Assembly: GCA_036365455.1 (NCBI GenBank) | Contig: JAWQUS010000032.1 | Span: 14,950,001-15,014,000, forward strand | Length of the DNA: 64,000 bases | Direction: 5' to 3' | Source of the DNA: Macrosoma leucophasiata | Lineage: Eukaryota > Arthropoda > Insecta > Lepidoptera > Hedylidae | Part shown: one piece after another, positions 1-10,588 of the stretch | Layout: each line of letters begins with the position of its first letter | Position numbering within the stretch: position 1 is the stretch's first letter | The notes under the pieces: model-generated | Database searches by the model: none | Told to the model about the DNA's origin: nothing | Seen by the model: the letters and a program-made list of their open reading frames with translations, nothing else | Position numbers and translations under genes: made by a program

Positions 1-21
1 TGGAGCTCTACCACCAGTAAG
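1..21 (-). mobile_element. S1 retroposon, tail end at window edge
   Basis: Only the last bases (gagctctaccaccagt) are in the window. It matches the S1 copy at 18759-19050 as part of the duplication. Confidence 0.6.
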
Positions 22-192
22 ATTAAGAGACCAGAACAATCTCGATAGGTGGTCACGGCCCAAGTTGGGAAAAGTTGATTTTGTGTTTTTTTCTGTGAGG
101 AAATTTCTTGAAGTGGCCGAAGTCTCAAACGAACCCATGCCAAAATTTTAATAATAAAATAGGCCTGGTAACTTTTAACTGGTTATATTTTT

Positions 193-388
193 GAAATAAA
201 ACTATTTTTACGGATTTATCTCGCGTATATTAAACTAAAACTACTCTTTTCGAACTTCTGTCAGACAAATGTCACCTCAGTCTGAACGGGACCACGGAAG
301 CTGAAAAGCGACCGAAACGTCGGGTTGATTTTAAAAATCATTTTAGTTTAATATACGCGAGATAAATCCTTAAAAATAGTTTTATTTC
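193..388. repeat. Hairpin element H1 with conserved centre
   Basis: Long inverted arms (193-240 and 343-388, starting gaaataaaacta) enclose a centre with gaccgaaacgtcggg. The same centre occurs at 19222-19420 and, with different arms, at 55036-55205. Confidence 0.75.
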
Positions 389-529
389 AATGAGTGTAGC
401 TCGCGAAAGCCTAAGAACATATCATGGTTATATTTTATGAGCCAAAGAAAATCTTAATAACGAAAAATATGCCTTATGTGTTTATGAAAACTTTTTGGTA
501 ATGATGTTAATCTGAAAATTTTCTTTAAG

Positions 530-2993
530 ATCTTATTAAAATTGCTACCACCCGAAGGGCCATTCAAATTGCTTGGATACAGTTTTGGAACCATTATAAC
601 TCTTGGACTGGCGGCTAAATTGGAAAAACTAGGTAAATATAGACATTAAACAAAAACAAATAAATGATTGATTGTAACTAAAAATATTTTTATCATCATT
701 TTCCTGATAGTGTTCCCTAATACATTTAAGGCTCATTTACCTACGAGTATACGAGAATGATTCGATTTTTTTAGACATTTTTTTCACGATGGCAATACTT
801 TTTAAATTTTCTACTTTATGAGTGAGTTTTGGCGGGAACGCGGAAAAGAGCTGTGTCGCTGCGTGATATTATTTTCGAAATTTGTGTATAGTCGCGTTTT
901 TATGTGTAAAAATGGTGGGATTTTTATCATAAAGCATTCGATAATGTTTACGAGTGTAAGAAAGTGATATTATGAAGTGAAAAGTGATTTTTCGTATTGC
1001 CTCCAAAACTTCGTAAAAACTTCAGTAAAGTCCCCATCGCTTTACTGGAGCCACCCCATCATCTCATCATATTCCTCATGGAAGCATTTAATCATCGTCA
1101 TCTTCCATATGGATATTCATTAATTTATAGAAATGTGAAATTCAATATGTATACGACTGAAAGACTCTGTATCTATGGTCATGACAAAATATAAAAAAAA
1201 CATCTACTTTATTTTTGACGTGTTCACACACGCATCATGACTTGTTAAAGTTGACAGACGAATAATATGCCGCATTGTGATAAATGTATGTATGCGGATG
1301 AATATCACTGATGCGGGTACCTAATGCTAATGTTAACAGAGGCAGCGTAAGGTGTGGTAACGAACCACTGGCTTACGTAATTACATAAATAATATGCTCT
1401 GTATCTGATCCTGCTAGTTCTAAACATTGGATCTAGTAATACCACTGCTTTCTCTCATCAGTGATTTTATTGTGTGAATCCAGATTCTAAATGATATACC
1501 TATTCTTAATACCCACAAAATGGAGTAGATTTATTATGACAACAGCTTAGTGCCCCCGCGCATTTAGGCGTCCTAGCCGCCTAAATACACGGCACAGCAC
1601 TTGGTTGCGATGATTGGTCGCGCGGCCAATACGTGGCCGCCAACGGCTGGCCGCATAATTCGCAAAAGGCGCGCACTTCCATATAAACATAATTACAAAC
1701 AAAGTAGGATCTAGGAATAATAATTATAGTTTAATGTACTTATAGTAAGCCGTAATTTCTGGCAGAGGCCCAATACATCTACATTGTTTTATATTATTTC
1801 GCATTAACACATGCTTGTGAAATATATTTTATTTTTAAAGAAAAATGGAAAGAAAAATTTGACTTCAGGCGAGACTCGAACTCGCGACCTACTGGGAATC
1901 TAGTCCAGCCGCTCTTCCGATTGAGCTACTGAAGCCCTGCCTGATTTGTCAAATCTTTCCTTCACATCTATTGCATTGCTTTATGGTAGCAGTAGCGCCA
2001 TCTATTACCAACTATTACATCTACATTGTAATAAAAAATTTTGGTTGTAAACGTATTTATATTAGATGCTAATGCAATAGTAATTGGGTATCGTATAGTA
2101 AATATATTATTGTTTGTCAGTTTCTTGAGATATGGATTAAAGTAATGATAAAAGATGGTTTGTTACAATTCCCAAGAAATAGTCAAGATCAGAGGTTCCT
2201 ATACTATTATTTCTTGTAGACCCATTTCATTTTTTACTAATTTCGGTAGATCCCTTCCGTGCCACATTTATACTTATCACATTCCTATATTTCCAATTTT
2301 TATTCACGCCTACGTTAGACCCCGATCGAGTCTCCCATGGACCCCAGGGGGTCCACTTGGACCAGTTTGGGAATCTCTGTCTAGATATTCAATTATCTCC
2401 CCATACTAGTAGTCTTCATTAAAAGCCCATTATATCAGTTGGTATTAACCTTGCTATATGAAAAACATAATCAAATTTTGTTTGCATTATTAACAGGTCG
2501 TACTGGAGAAGTTTTCTGTTTGGATGGCTCTCCACAATTCCTACACCAAACATCGTTATCTTCATTTAAAGACTATACTGGATTAAAAAACAGCATTATA
2601 TCAAGCCTTCTCCGATTAATGGGTATGGATGCCAACTTTGAAGAGTTTAATAGCCAAGAAGATATTTCAAGTGCAGTCGATCGCATTCTTAAGAAACATG
2701 TTGTAAATCCCAATGTATATTCCAGGGAATTCTTAAAAAGATTAACAGTATCAATATTTAACCGATGTACAATAATGATGAATAATGAAAATTGTAATTT
2801 GAAGAGAATTAAATCGCCTATAGTTTTAATACGATCGAAAGATAACCTTGTAGACTTTGTTAATGATCATTACAATATAGACGAATGTACAGATGGAAAT
2901 GTAACTGTTCATTATGTGATGAGCGATCATTCTAAAGTACCGGATGATGAATATTGTGCAAGCATCCTTCGTACATATTTGACAAAGAAGTAA
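530..2993 (+). CDS. Fatty acid synthase A, last two exons (thioesterase), 5' end outside window
   Basis: Two exons, 530-632 and 2497-2993, join in phase (the first ends with one base of a Gly codon, the second supplies two) and end at a TAA. Together they encode the C-terminal thioesterase (TE) of a type I fatty acid synthase, which releases the finished acyl chain from the ACP. Seen: GYSFG around the nucleophile Ser (codon 581-583), CLDGSP with the expected catalytic Asp, and MSDH with the expected catalytic His near the C-terminus. The acceptor before 530 (tttaag) matches phase 0 in the other copies. The preceding TE exon would lie about 1.3 kb before base 1. Exon 2 differs from copy B (21447-21943) at only two silent positions. 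The ORF upstream of 2497 is intron read-through. Whether A is an intact gene cannot be judged from this window. Confidence 0.85.
1545..1675. other. GC-rich CpG cluster with short inverted repeats
   Basis: In an otherwise AT-rich intron of FAS A this stretch is rich in CpG and holds gcggccaatacgtggccgc, an imperfect palindrome, plus taggcg/cgccta pairs. It is repeated in copy 2 at about 20578-20708. The function is unknown. Confidence 0.5.
1788..2015 (-). mobile_element. T1 repeat carrying a tRNA-like gene, with 14 bp target duplication
   Basis: The insert is flanked by a perfect 14 bp direct repeat, tacatctacattgt, at 1774-1787 and 2016-2029. It contains a tRNA-like sequence on the minus strand (1861-1936) and an A/T-rich end, tttatattatttcgcattaa. 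Long target duplications suggest retrotransposition. Confidence 0.7.
1861..1936 (-). tRNA. tRNA-like sequence inside T1 (anticodon uncertain)
   Basis: On the minus strand it has paired ends (ACTTCAG-type acceptor against CTGAAGT, with one changed base here), an A box TAGCTCAATCGG, D stem GCTC/GAGC, and a T arm GCGAG-TTCGAGT-CTCGC with a good B box. The anticodon stem CTGG/CCAG encloses an oversized or mismatched loop, so the anticodon (AGA by one folding) is unsure. It probably serves as the promoter of the repeat rather than as a working tRNA. Confidence 0.4.
2187..2385 (+). repeat. Interspersed repeat R3
   Basis: Starts agatcagaggttcct and ends tttgggaatctct; also at 21136-21334 (duplicate) and, diverged, 15082-15276. 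The short ORF across it is not a gene. Confidence 0.65.
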
Positions 2994-4280
2994 AAAAAAA
3001 CTAAATATGTATAATCCTCTCGATGGGGTAAAACTAGGCAGTACATTAGTAAAAAAGAGTGAATCCTATTACCTATTGTCAAATCTTTACTGTGTAAGAG
3101 CCGTTGTACACGCTAAAGCATTTCACCATGTTTGCTGCAGATAAGACCAATTCCGTTTATACACTACAAGAATTTTGTCTGATCTAGACAGCAAAACTTA
3201 TCGTGTCTATTACAGACAAGACAAATAGAAACGTGTACACGCTAAGATTGTTTGCGAGCAGTCGTGCGTAGGGTGTGAGAGACAACTCGGTGTCAATCAT
3301 ATTATAATTTATTTCCGTCCACACAGATACACGTACAAAAACTACCTGACGGACCGTCAGTGATGGCTGACCACCGACCACCTTACCTTACCCTACTCCA
3401 CCCCCCACCGGCCGCAGCAGGCGCAGCAGCGTTCACGCATCGTGTCTAGCGCAGACAATTTTTCTTGATCAGCACCGTAACAGTGTACACGGTTCGTTTG
3501 TAGAAACGACACGAATTCTTACATAGGCCCGGTAACTTACTTTGTCGTGAACAAGAAGCCTTAGAAAACTTACGTAGTATTTATCAATATGATCTTTGTC
3601 ATACTTGTATACACCAAGGTAAAAATAGAATTTTCTACAAAAGTAAGTTCAACAGAGCAATAAAAATTTTCAACCATTTAGGTACCAGTTGATTAATGGT
3701 GAATGGATTAAGATTTAAAAAAACTTTTCTAAAATGGTTAATCAATAAGGTATTTTAATGAATTCTTCAATTACAATTCTAGATATTTTCTGGGTTGATA
3801 AATTAATTTGTAAAATTGTTAATTTAACTGACATTTATTATGTTCTTATTTTATTGTAATAGACATTTAAATTGAAAAATATCTGACATTTATTAACAAT
3901 TATTGTAATCAATTATATACGCTCTTGGTTTATTTTTTTTTATCTTAAAACGTATTGTATACCCAGTATGGTAAATCGTTATTTGTATTCTAACGAAACA
4001 ATGAACAGATATAATCCTACCCGAAGTCAAATTATATTCATTCGCATGTGTTAAACTTGTTCAAGTGAAAATACATAATACGTTCAATGTAATTAAATAA
4101 ACTGCGTCAGTGTCGCTGCTATGTTTAAAAGCGCCGGGAGCAATATTTGATATTAGCGCCTCCTAAAACTTAGTTTGAAGGAAGAGATATCACAGCCCGC
4201 AGGGTATGTGTCCTGTGAGTGAAGATTTCTAGCAGAACTTCCTTTGGCCAGTAACGTAAATGGAAATATGTGGTTAGGTA
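2994..4280. other. 3' flank of FAS A, no gene seen
   Basis: AT-rich with a GC-richer patch near 3385-3435 (ccgcagcaggcgcagcagcg). No coding motif. The same sequence follows FAS B at 21944-23570. Confidence 0.5.
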
Positions 4281-4553
4281 ACTGGTGGTTGAGCTCCAGT
4301 GACGGAGCTCGCGGGCGTAGGCACCACCGCATTACCTAATATACTTGCCGCTAAATGGTAGTGTTCAGCATTATCGTGTTCCGGTAGGGTGGTAATGTAC
4401 AGCCCCGTAATTAACGGCACAGAGGCATAACACCTTAGGCCTCAGGAGTAGTAACGCATCTGCATTTTGACCTTTGTCTTTGTGTAAGTGTCTATAGGCT
4501 GCAGTCATCACTTAACATCAATGTGAACTGCACGCTTGTTTACATAAAAAAAA
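4281..4553 (+). mobile_element. S1 retroposon
   Basis: Runs from actggtggttgagctcc to catgaagtgg-type tail and an A run. Duplicated at 23571-23831. S1 in general is about 290 bp, starts ACTGGTGGTAGAGCTCCAGT and ends ACATAAAAAA. Confidence 0.8.
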
Positions 4554-4775
4554 TATGTGTTTGCAATTTTACGTAAAAAATCAAGTCAACTTACTCCACG
4601 AGATTTGCGGATCAATCAATTGATTCTGTTTATTATGAATAGATAGAGTCAGAGATAGATTTATTAGTACAAGAATAAGTACTTACTATCAGTCCAGCTG
4701 TTTGAACAGCTGGACAAAACCGTCCCCTTAAAATGTTGGCAATAGGGTTGTGTGACATTAGGAGAGAATATTTTG

Positions 4776-5063
4776 TTTTTTTTTTATGTAATGGAAGTGG
4801 CAAACAAGCATGCAGTTCACATTGATGTTAAGTGATGACTGCAGCCTATAGACACCCACACAAAGACCAATGTCAAAATGCAGATGCGTTACCACTCTTG
4901 AGGCTTAAGGTGTTATGCCTCTGTGCCGGAAATTACAGGGCCGTACATTACCACCTGACTGGAACACGATAGTGCTGAACACTACCATTTAGCGGCAAGT
5001 ATATTAGGTAATGCGGTGGTGCCTACGCCCGTGAGCTCTTCTCACTGGAGCTCTACCACCAGT
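4776..5063 (-). mobile_element. S1 retroposon
   Basis: Full-length on the minus strand, T run first. Duplicated at 24058-24342. It faces the S1 copy at 4281, giving an inverted pair. Confidence 0.85.
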
Positions 5064-5347
5064 AAAATATGCCATAATCGCCACGCTGGACACGTGAAGG
5101 CGCAGTTTCGGCAGTTGTATCAGGGGACGCCACTGACTCCTGCCCAGTGGAATAGTTTGATCGCCACTGTTTGCTTTACTGACAACACCAGTGGAAGAGT
5201 GGAAAAGTTTGTCAGAGTGGAAAACTAGTGGAAGAATTATTTTACTCTACTTAGCGACTGCGGGTCGTCATGTCCCAACGGCATATCAATTATTATTAAA
5301 TACTAATGGTAATATAGTCATGTGGTTGGATATTTGACCATGAAACT

Positions 5348-5587
5348 GCCTAGGTAGCAGGCCACTACTACTACGCTGAGGTCCTGAGTTCGATTTCCGG
5401 GTCGTGGGTTATCAGAGATAATGGTGTAAAGTCCTTTATCACTGGTTCTATTGGGATTTTTTCATTTTCTGCCCACCTGTTACATGGGCCAAAACGTAAC
5501 CAGCGAATCATGGGTGTTTGCATGTATGCTTGAATGCATGCATTTACCTGAGCCTACCCCTTCGGGGATTACAGGCGTGAAGTTAAG
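5348..5587 (+). mobile_element. S2 SINE with 47-50 bp flanking direct repeats
   Basis: The head ctaggtagcaggccact...gagttcgatttccgg resembles a tRNA B box; the tail holds tgttacatgggccaaaacg and ccccttcggggattacagg. The flanks 5301-5347 and 5588-5637 are direct repeats with one 3 bp indel. Confidence 0.7.
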
Positions 5588-5637
5588 TACTAATGGTAAT
5601 ATTATAGTCATGTGGTTGGATATTTGACCATGAAACT

Positions 5638-6235
5638 TCTAAGTAAGCGTACTAAGTTGGTTGTAAAGTGTAACTATTTGTGAATTGTAAAGCAATAAAT
5701 ATTATATTCCGTGTTAACGTTGTTTTATTTTTGATAAAATCTATATATAATCTGGGTGCAATAACATTATTATCTTTTCGATACCGCTGTCTTTGTAAAA
5801 AGACATTTGAAATTTTTAGTCGCGATTATTTCTTTTTTTACTACACATACCTACCCATCTAAGAAAATCTTGAGATTGTCTAGAACAATCGCGATTTTAC
5901 TGTGCAAGGAAATGATTTCAATCCATACTTCCATACTCATTGAAATAAAACTAGTTATGTGTATGTCAGTTATGTAGTTAGTAAGAAAGATGTGCATTAT
6001 TTCTTCATGAGCACTGTAAAAGCGTAACGTGCGAAAAAGATAACGCTCTACAGACCCGAAATAATCCGAACTCTCTCTTCTAAGGTCGATGTTCATTATA
6101 TCTTATTGGATACTGTAAAGTATAAAAGATCCCATCGCGCTTTAGTGGAGGAGAAATCTTCCGCTACTAGGTACAGTCAGTCAACCGAACAACGGCGGTG
6201 AAACCATTCCAACGTAATAAAAACAACTTTTTCAC
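5638..6235. other. Intergenic stretch, no gene seen
   Basis: Crosses the right end of the duplicated block at 5952. The short ORFs here have no recognisable motif. Confidence 0.5.
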
Positions 6236-6520
6236 AGGTGGTAGAGCTCCAGTGACGGAGCTCGCGGGCGTAGGCACCACCGCATTACCTAATACACTTG
6301 CCGCTAAATGGTAGTGTTCAGCACTATCGTGTTCCGGTCAGGTGGTAATGTACGACCCTGTTATTTCCGGCACAGAGGCATAACACCTTAGGCCTCAGGA
6401 GTGGTAACGCATCTGCATTTTGATCTTGGTCTTGGTGTGGGTGTCTATAGGTTGCAGTCATCACTTAACGTCAATGTGAACTGCATACTTCTTGGCCACC
6501 ACCATAACATTAAAAAAAAA
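6236..6520 (+). mobile_element. S1 retroposon
   Basis: Near full-length, ending in nine A. The next element's 64 bp direct repeat begins right after this A run. Confidence 0.8.
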
Positions 6521-6584
6521 CAACAACACGGGATGGACAGTTTTGTGCCATTCGGCGATGGAACCCTAAAATGTGTGTTTTAAA

Positions 6585-6794
6585 TGCGCGTTTCCGCGCT
6601 TCGGAGGGCACGTTAAGCCGTCGGTCCCGGATGCTATCGATAGATAGCAGTCGTTAAACCTTGTCGGAGGCCTTATGGGCGGTTTGAAAACATCCGACAG
6701 CGGGTTGGCCACTAACCCACCCACCTCCACCGATCCGCATTGGAGCAGCGTGGTTGGAGTAAGCTCAAGGCCTCCCCCTAAAAAGGAGAAAAAA
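6585..6794 (+). mobile_element. Short non-LTR-like element L4 between 64 bp direct repeats
   Basis: The insert (from tgcgcgtttccgcgcttcgg to taaaaaggagaaaa) lies between identical 64 bp segments, 6521-6584 and 6795-6858. The same element is at 54576-54828. Confidence 0.7.
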
Positions 6795-7324
6795 CAACAA
6801 CACGGGATGGACAGTTTTGTGCCATTCGGCGATGGAACCCTAAAATGTGTGTTTTAAACGTATTTTTATTTCGATTTAATTAATGCTAATAAAATACTTA
6901 GGTACATACGTCAAAGGGAGACAATAAACCTTTATGCCACCATATATAATATATTGGTCAATATCAGTAGCATCTATTTGTTTGAGTAATTTCGACGCAC
7001 GTAAGTTTTTTATTTTATTTTGATCGTATTAATTGATTTAATTGAATTGATTTAATTTAATTGACCGCTAAAGTCGACCTCAAGCGTCAATGTTTTATTT
7101 TATAAATTTAACATCGCTCTTTTAGAGAAAATTAGGTAAAGTGGGTTTGTTGCTGAAAGAAATTGTTTACTTTAACCAATTATAAATACTCGTACGTTAC
7201 AGTACACAAAAAAAAATATTTTTGAAAATTTGGATTGTTTTTTTAATATTTTCTTACGATTTGTATTCAGAATCATGATTAGTTTTTTCGGAAGCGTTCC
7301 CTTGACACCCTGTAAATATTATTT

Positions 7325-7595
7325 AAAGAAAAATGGAAAGAAAAATTTGACTTCAGGCGAGACTCGAACTCGCGACCTACTGGGAATCTAGACCAGCCGC
7401 TCTTCCAATTGAGCTACTGAAGTCCAGCCCGATTTGTCAAATCTTTCCTTCACATTTATTACTGGCGGCTGGACTAGATTCCCAGTAGGTCGCGAGTTCG
7501 AGTCTCGCCTGAAGTCAAATTTTTCTTTCCATTTATTTTTAAATAAAATATATTTCACACGCATGTGTTAATGCGAAATAATATAAAACAACCCT
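7325..7595. mobile_element. T1 repeat, head-to-head pair
   Basis: A minus-strand copy with a tRNA-like sequence at 7349-7424 is followed directly by a truncated plus-strand copy (tRNA part 7463-7517) ending in the usual A/T-rich tail with cacgcatgtgttaatgcg. The two halves form an imperfect palindrome. Confidence 0.65.
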
Positions 7596-7785
7596 GGTTA
7601 TAGCTCGCACTTTACACAAGGTATTAGATCTAATGTTAATCCAAGTTCTTAACTCTAAGATGTCTATCTAACTCAAATCTATGTCAATTTCTTTCGCTTC
7701 TCCTCAATTTCTACGTAACAGATAAAAAAAAGCAGGAGTTGTACCTTTTTGTTATTAGCACATTGCTCGAGTCAAGTCATCATGC

Positions 7786-8092
7786 AATGGTGATAGAGCT
7801 CCAGTGACGGAGCTCGTGGGCGATGGCACCACCGCATTACCTAAGATACTTGCCGCTAAATGGTAGTGTTCAGCACTATCGTGATCCGGTCAGGTGGTAA
7901 TGTACGGCCTTATAATATCCGGCACAAATGCATAACACCTAAGTCTCAGGAGTGGTAACGCATCTGCATTTCGACCTTGGTCTTTGTGTGGGTGTCTAGA
8001 GGCTGTAGTCATCACTTAACATCAGTCATCACTTGAAATCACTTAACATCAATGTGTGCATGCTTGTTTGCCACTTTCATAACATAAAAAAA
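7786..8092 (+). mobile_element. S1 retroposon with internal duplication
   Basis: Starts atggtgatagagctcc. The segment catcacttaacatca occurs in a small tandem repeat near its end, making it longer than usual. Confidence 0.75.
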
Positions 8093-9270
8093 TATATGTG
8101 TATATATAAAGGCGAAAGTTCACTTAGTAACCTTTCATAAAATACGTCACGCTAAAATAAGCTTTCTCTGATCCCCTCCCCCTTTGTCACGCTGTGTCAC
8201 CGTATCTGTGACCTCCCCCTAAAATTATTACGTCACAAGAACTAACACCCGAATATGTTAAATATTGCACAAATATTGAGAATTTACAATGTTCGTTTAG
8301 TTTTATGATAAAATATCAATAAATCAATAAAAATATGTAGAAATAATATTTTAATGAACTGCAAACGTCACGTACCCGGCGACTCTCCCCCCCCCCTCCT
8401 CCCTCCCTTGTATGTGAACGTATATGGTGAACGGCCTCTTATCACAAAATTAAGAATATAGTAATACAAAGACGGGGTATATATAAAGTAGTTTATAGTA
8501 GGCTAAGAACGGATTTTGTGACAGAGATCAAACTAATGGCCGAATACTCAAACGTCACTCAATTTTAAGCAACGCTCAAATGTGCGCTATCGCTATCGTT
8601 TGAACGTGTTTTTTAAGGACAGAAGACTTTTAAGTGCCACTTAGATTTATCGGCATGAGGCCTCTCCAGTCAGGACATGTGGGTAGCGTTGTGGGCGTGT
8701 CTTTCCATAAGCCGACATGTTACTCGTGTTTGTAGGCATCTGTAGCGGGGTACTCGAGCGGATGATGAAATAAAGCACAGGTTGGCAGAAAAAAGTCGTA
8801 TATTGCCAAAGATCCGTCCATACCTCCGGCAGGGAAGAACGGGCAAGAAACCCTTCGGACCGGGAAACCATATTTATCAGGATACGATACTACTACTATC
8901 ACTAGTCTTCTGCCCATTTGATTCAGAACTACCCGCGTTATGTCACTTTAATATCACTGACGTTCACTATTCTAACTGGCAGCATAGCTGCCTTACAATA
9001 ATGCGATTCAACTGTGTGACTGTGACTGAATGACTGTTACTCTATGACTGACCGTCATGAACTATTTGCTAGCCTTTATAAACCCGATATCGGCAAGTCA
9101 ATATCCCCTCTAGGGTAACAAATCCAAGTACCTAAGCCGACCGTGGCGCCACTTAGAATTCTCTATTAAACAATCTACCCTAGTCATAATAAGGTTACGT
9201 CACCGACAAACTAGATGGCGCTAGTAGTCACATTTAAGTTACACTCGTTACACTCCGACAGATTTAAGTG
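8093..9270. other. Intergenic stretch, repeats only
   Basis: Contains CT-rich tracts (8190-8220 and 8388-8410), repeat R6 and otherwise unrecognised sequence. No coding motif. Confidence 0.45.
8690..8885 (+). repeat. Interspersed repeat R6, partner of 63785-63965
   Basis: Shares ataagccgacatgttactcg, ggtactcgagcgg, gaaataaagcaca and gaagaacgggcaagaaac with the reverse strand of 63785-63965. Confidence 0.6.
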
Positions 9271-9718
9271 ACGTTTGAGTATTTGGAGGTCTAACGGCTC
9301 TCTCTCGAAAGTTTCCTATTTTAGGCTGGAGTGCCTTCTGCGTTCGCCGATTGCTCGTTGTACTAGTGCCGTCTCGAGACGACGTGCCACCTACCTAAGT
9401 AAGTCTAAAAAAAAGAAATATCATATTTCTCAGGTCAAAGACGACATCCACGCGGACAAAGCTGCGAGCAATACCTAGTTTACAAAATATAGCGCCCTTT
9501 CAAAATATAGGGTTGGTTCTCATTACTATAATTTTTCTTTCCCTATGCTTGTTGCGTTGATCAGACCTTGATTAATTAGGTATTATGTTAAATGTGAACC
9601 AGTTTATTTTGTTTTTAAATTATGCAAACATAATGTCAACGAAAGTTACACAACAGGACACAATTTTAAGTATATAATTTAAATACAATGTTATGCTTGT
9701 AAATTTATTTCCATCAAA

Positions 9719-10272
9719 GTAACGAATGATTAGTTATTTTTTATGTAATGAAGTGGTGTAATGAAGTGAATAAACAAGCGTCTATTTCATTAATAGCCTA
9801 AAATAATTTTATACACTAGCGTCGGCAGCGACAACAGTTGAGATATCGATGAGCGTCGGTTTAGGCCGGGGCGCCTTCTGCGCTCGCCGAATGCCCGGTG
9901 AATATCACCTACATAAGTCCGTCCAAAATAAGAAAAATAGGCTTTAAAATGCGCTACTAATAAACCAAATTCGCGTTGTTTGCCACCTATTTCATACTCC
10001 AATTAAAGCTTCATCAGTAACGAATAATTAGTTATTTTTTATGTAATGAAGTGGCAAACCAGCGTCTACTTCATTCATATCCTAAAGTAATTTTATACAC
10101 AAGCGTCGGTTTAGGCGGCCTTCTGCGCTGGCCGATTGCCCGGTGACGTATCACCTACATACTCGTAAGTCCGTCCAAAAAAAGGAAAATTGTCGGCAAA
10201 ATGCCCCATTAATAAACCAATTTCACGATGTTTGCCACCTATCTCTTACTGCAATTGACAGAAAGCTTCAGT
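9719..10272. repeat. Tandem duplication of an interspersed repeat
   Basis: Units 9719-10012 and 10017-10272 share agttattttttatgtaatga, gcgtcggtttaggc, ccgattgcccggtga and aagtccgtccaaaa. Related single fragments are at about 9285-9420 and 11345-11480. Confidence 0.6.
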
Positions 10273-10394
10273 CACAATCGTGCGGCACCCAGCTCGTCTA
10301 GTTGAACATGAATAAACCCCATATTTTTATGTATAAATGTCATGAAATGAAATGAAACGGGCTGAAAGGGCTGGCATAAATATAAACATGACAA

Positions 10395-10575
10395 TCATCA
10401 TCATCATAATAGCCGAAAGCTGTCCACTGCTGGCCCAAAGCCTTGGAGGCTTTGGGCCAGCAGTTGACAGGGGATATGCCATAATCGCCACGCTTGGTAT
10501 GCGGATTAGCTCTGCTGTCCATCTTACTACCAACCCAGTGGGCGGTGGGTCGTCACGTCCAGCGCCAGCAACATG
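10395..10575 (+). repeat. Retroelement fragment with a perfect 18 bp hairpin
   Basis: Holds cgaaagctgtccactgctgg, a phrase common at the 3' ends of insect non-LTR elements. The arms 10426-10443 and 10447-10464 are perfectly inverted around a 3-base loop. It lies immediately before the start exon of FAS B. Confidence 0.5.
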
Positions 10576-10588
10576 ACAATATTTTCAG

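Larger units (their letters stand above)
1..5952. repeat. Segmental duplication, copy 1 (partner 19033-25232)
   Basis: Base 1 aligns to 19033 and the match continues to 5952/25232, after which the two diverge. It covers an S1 tail, the hairpin element at 193-388, both last FAS exons, the 3' flank, two S1 elements and an S2 SINE. Exon sequence differs by two silent changes in 497 bases. Copy 1 carries a T1 insertion (1788-2015) that copy 2 lacks. The upstream limit is outside the window. Confidence 0.95.

Noticed and set aside
2155..2409. 84-codon plus-strand ORF
   Set aside because: It coincides with repeat R3, which also occurs at 21136 and 15082 without a conserved frame.
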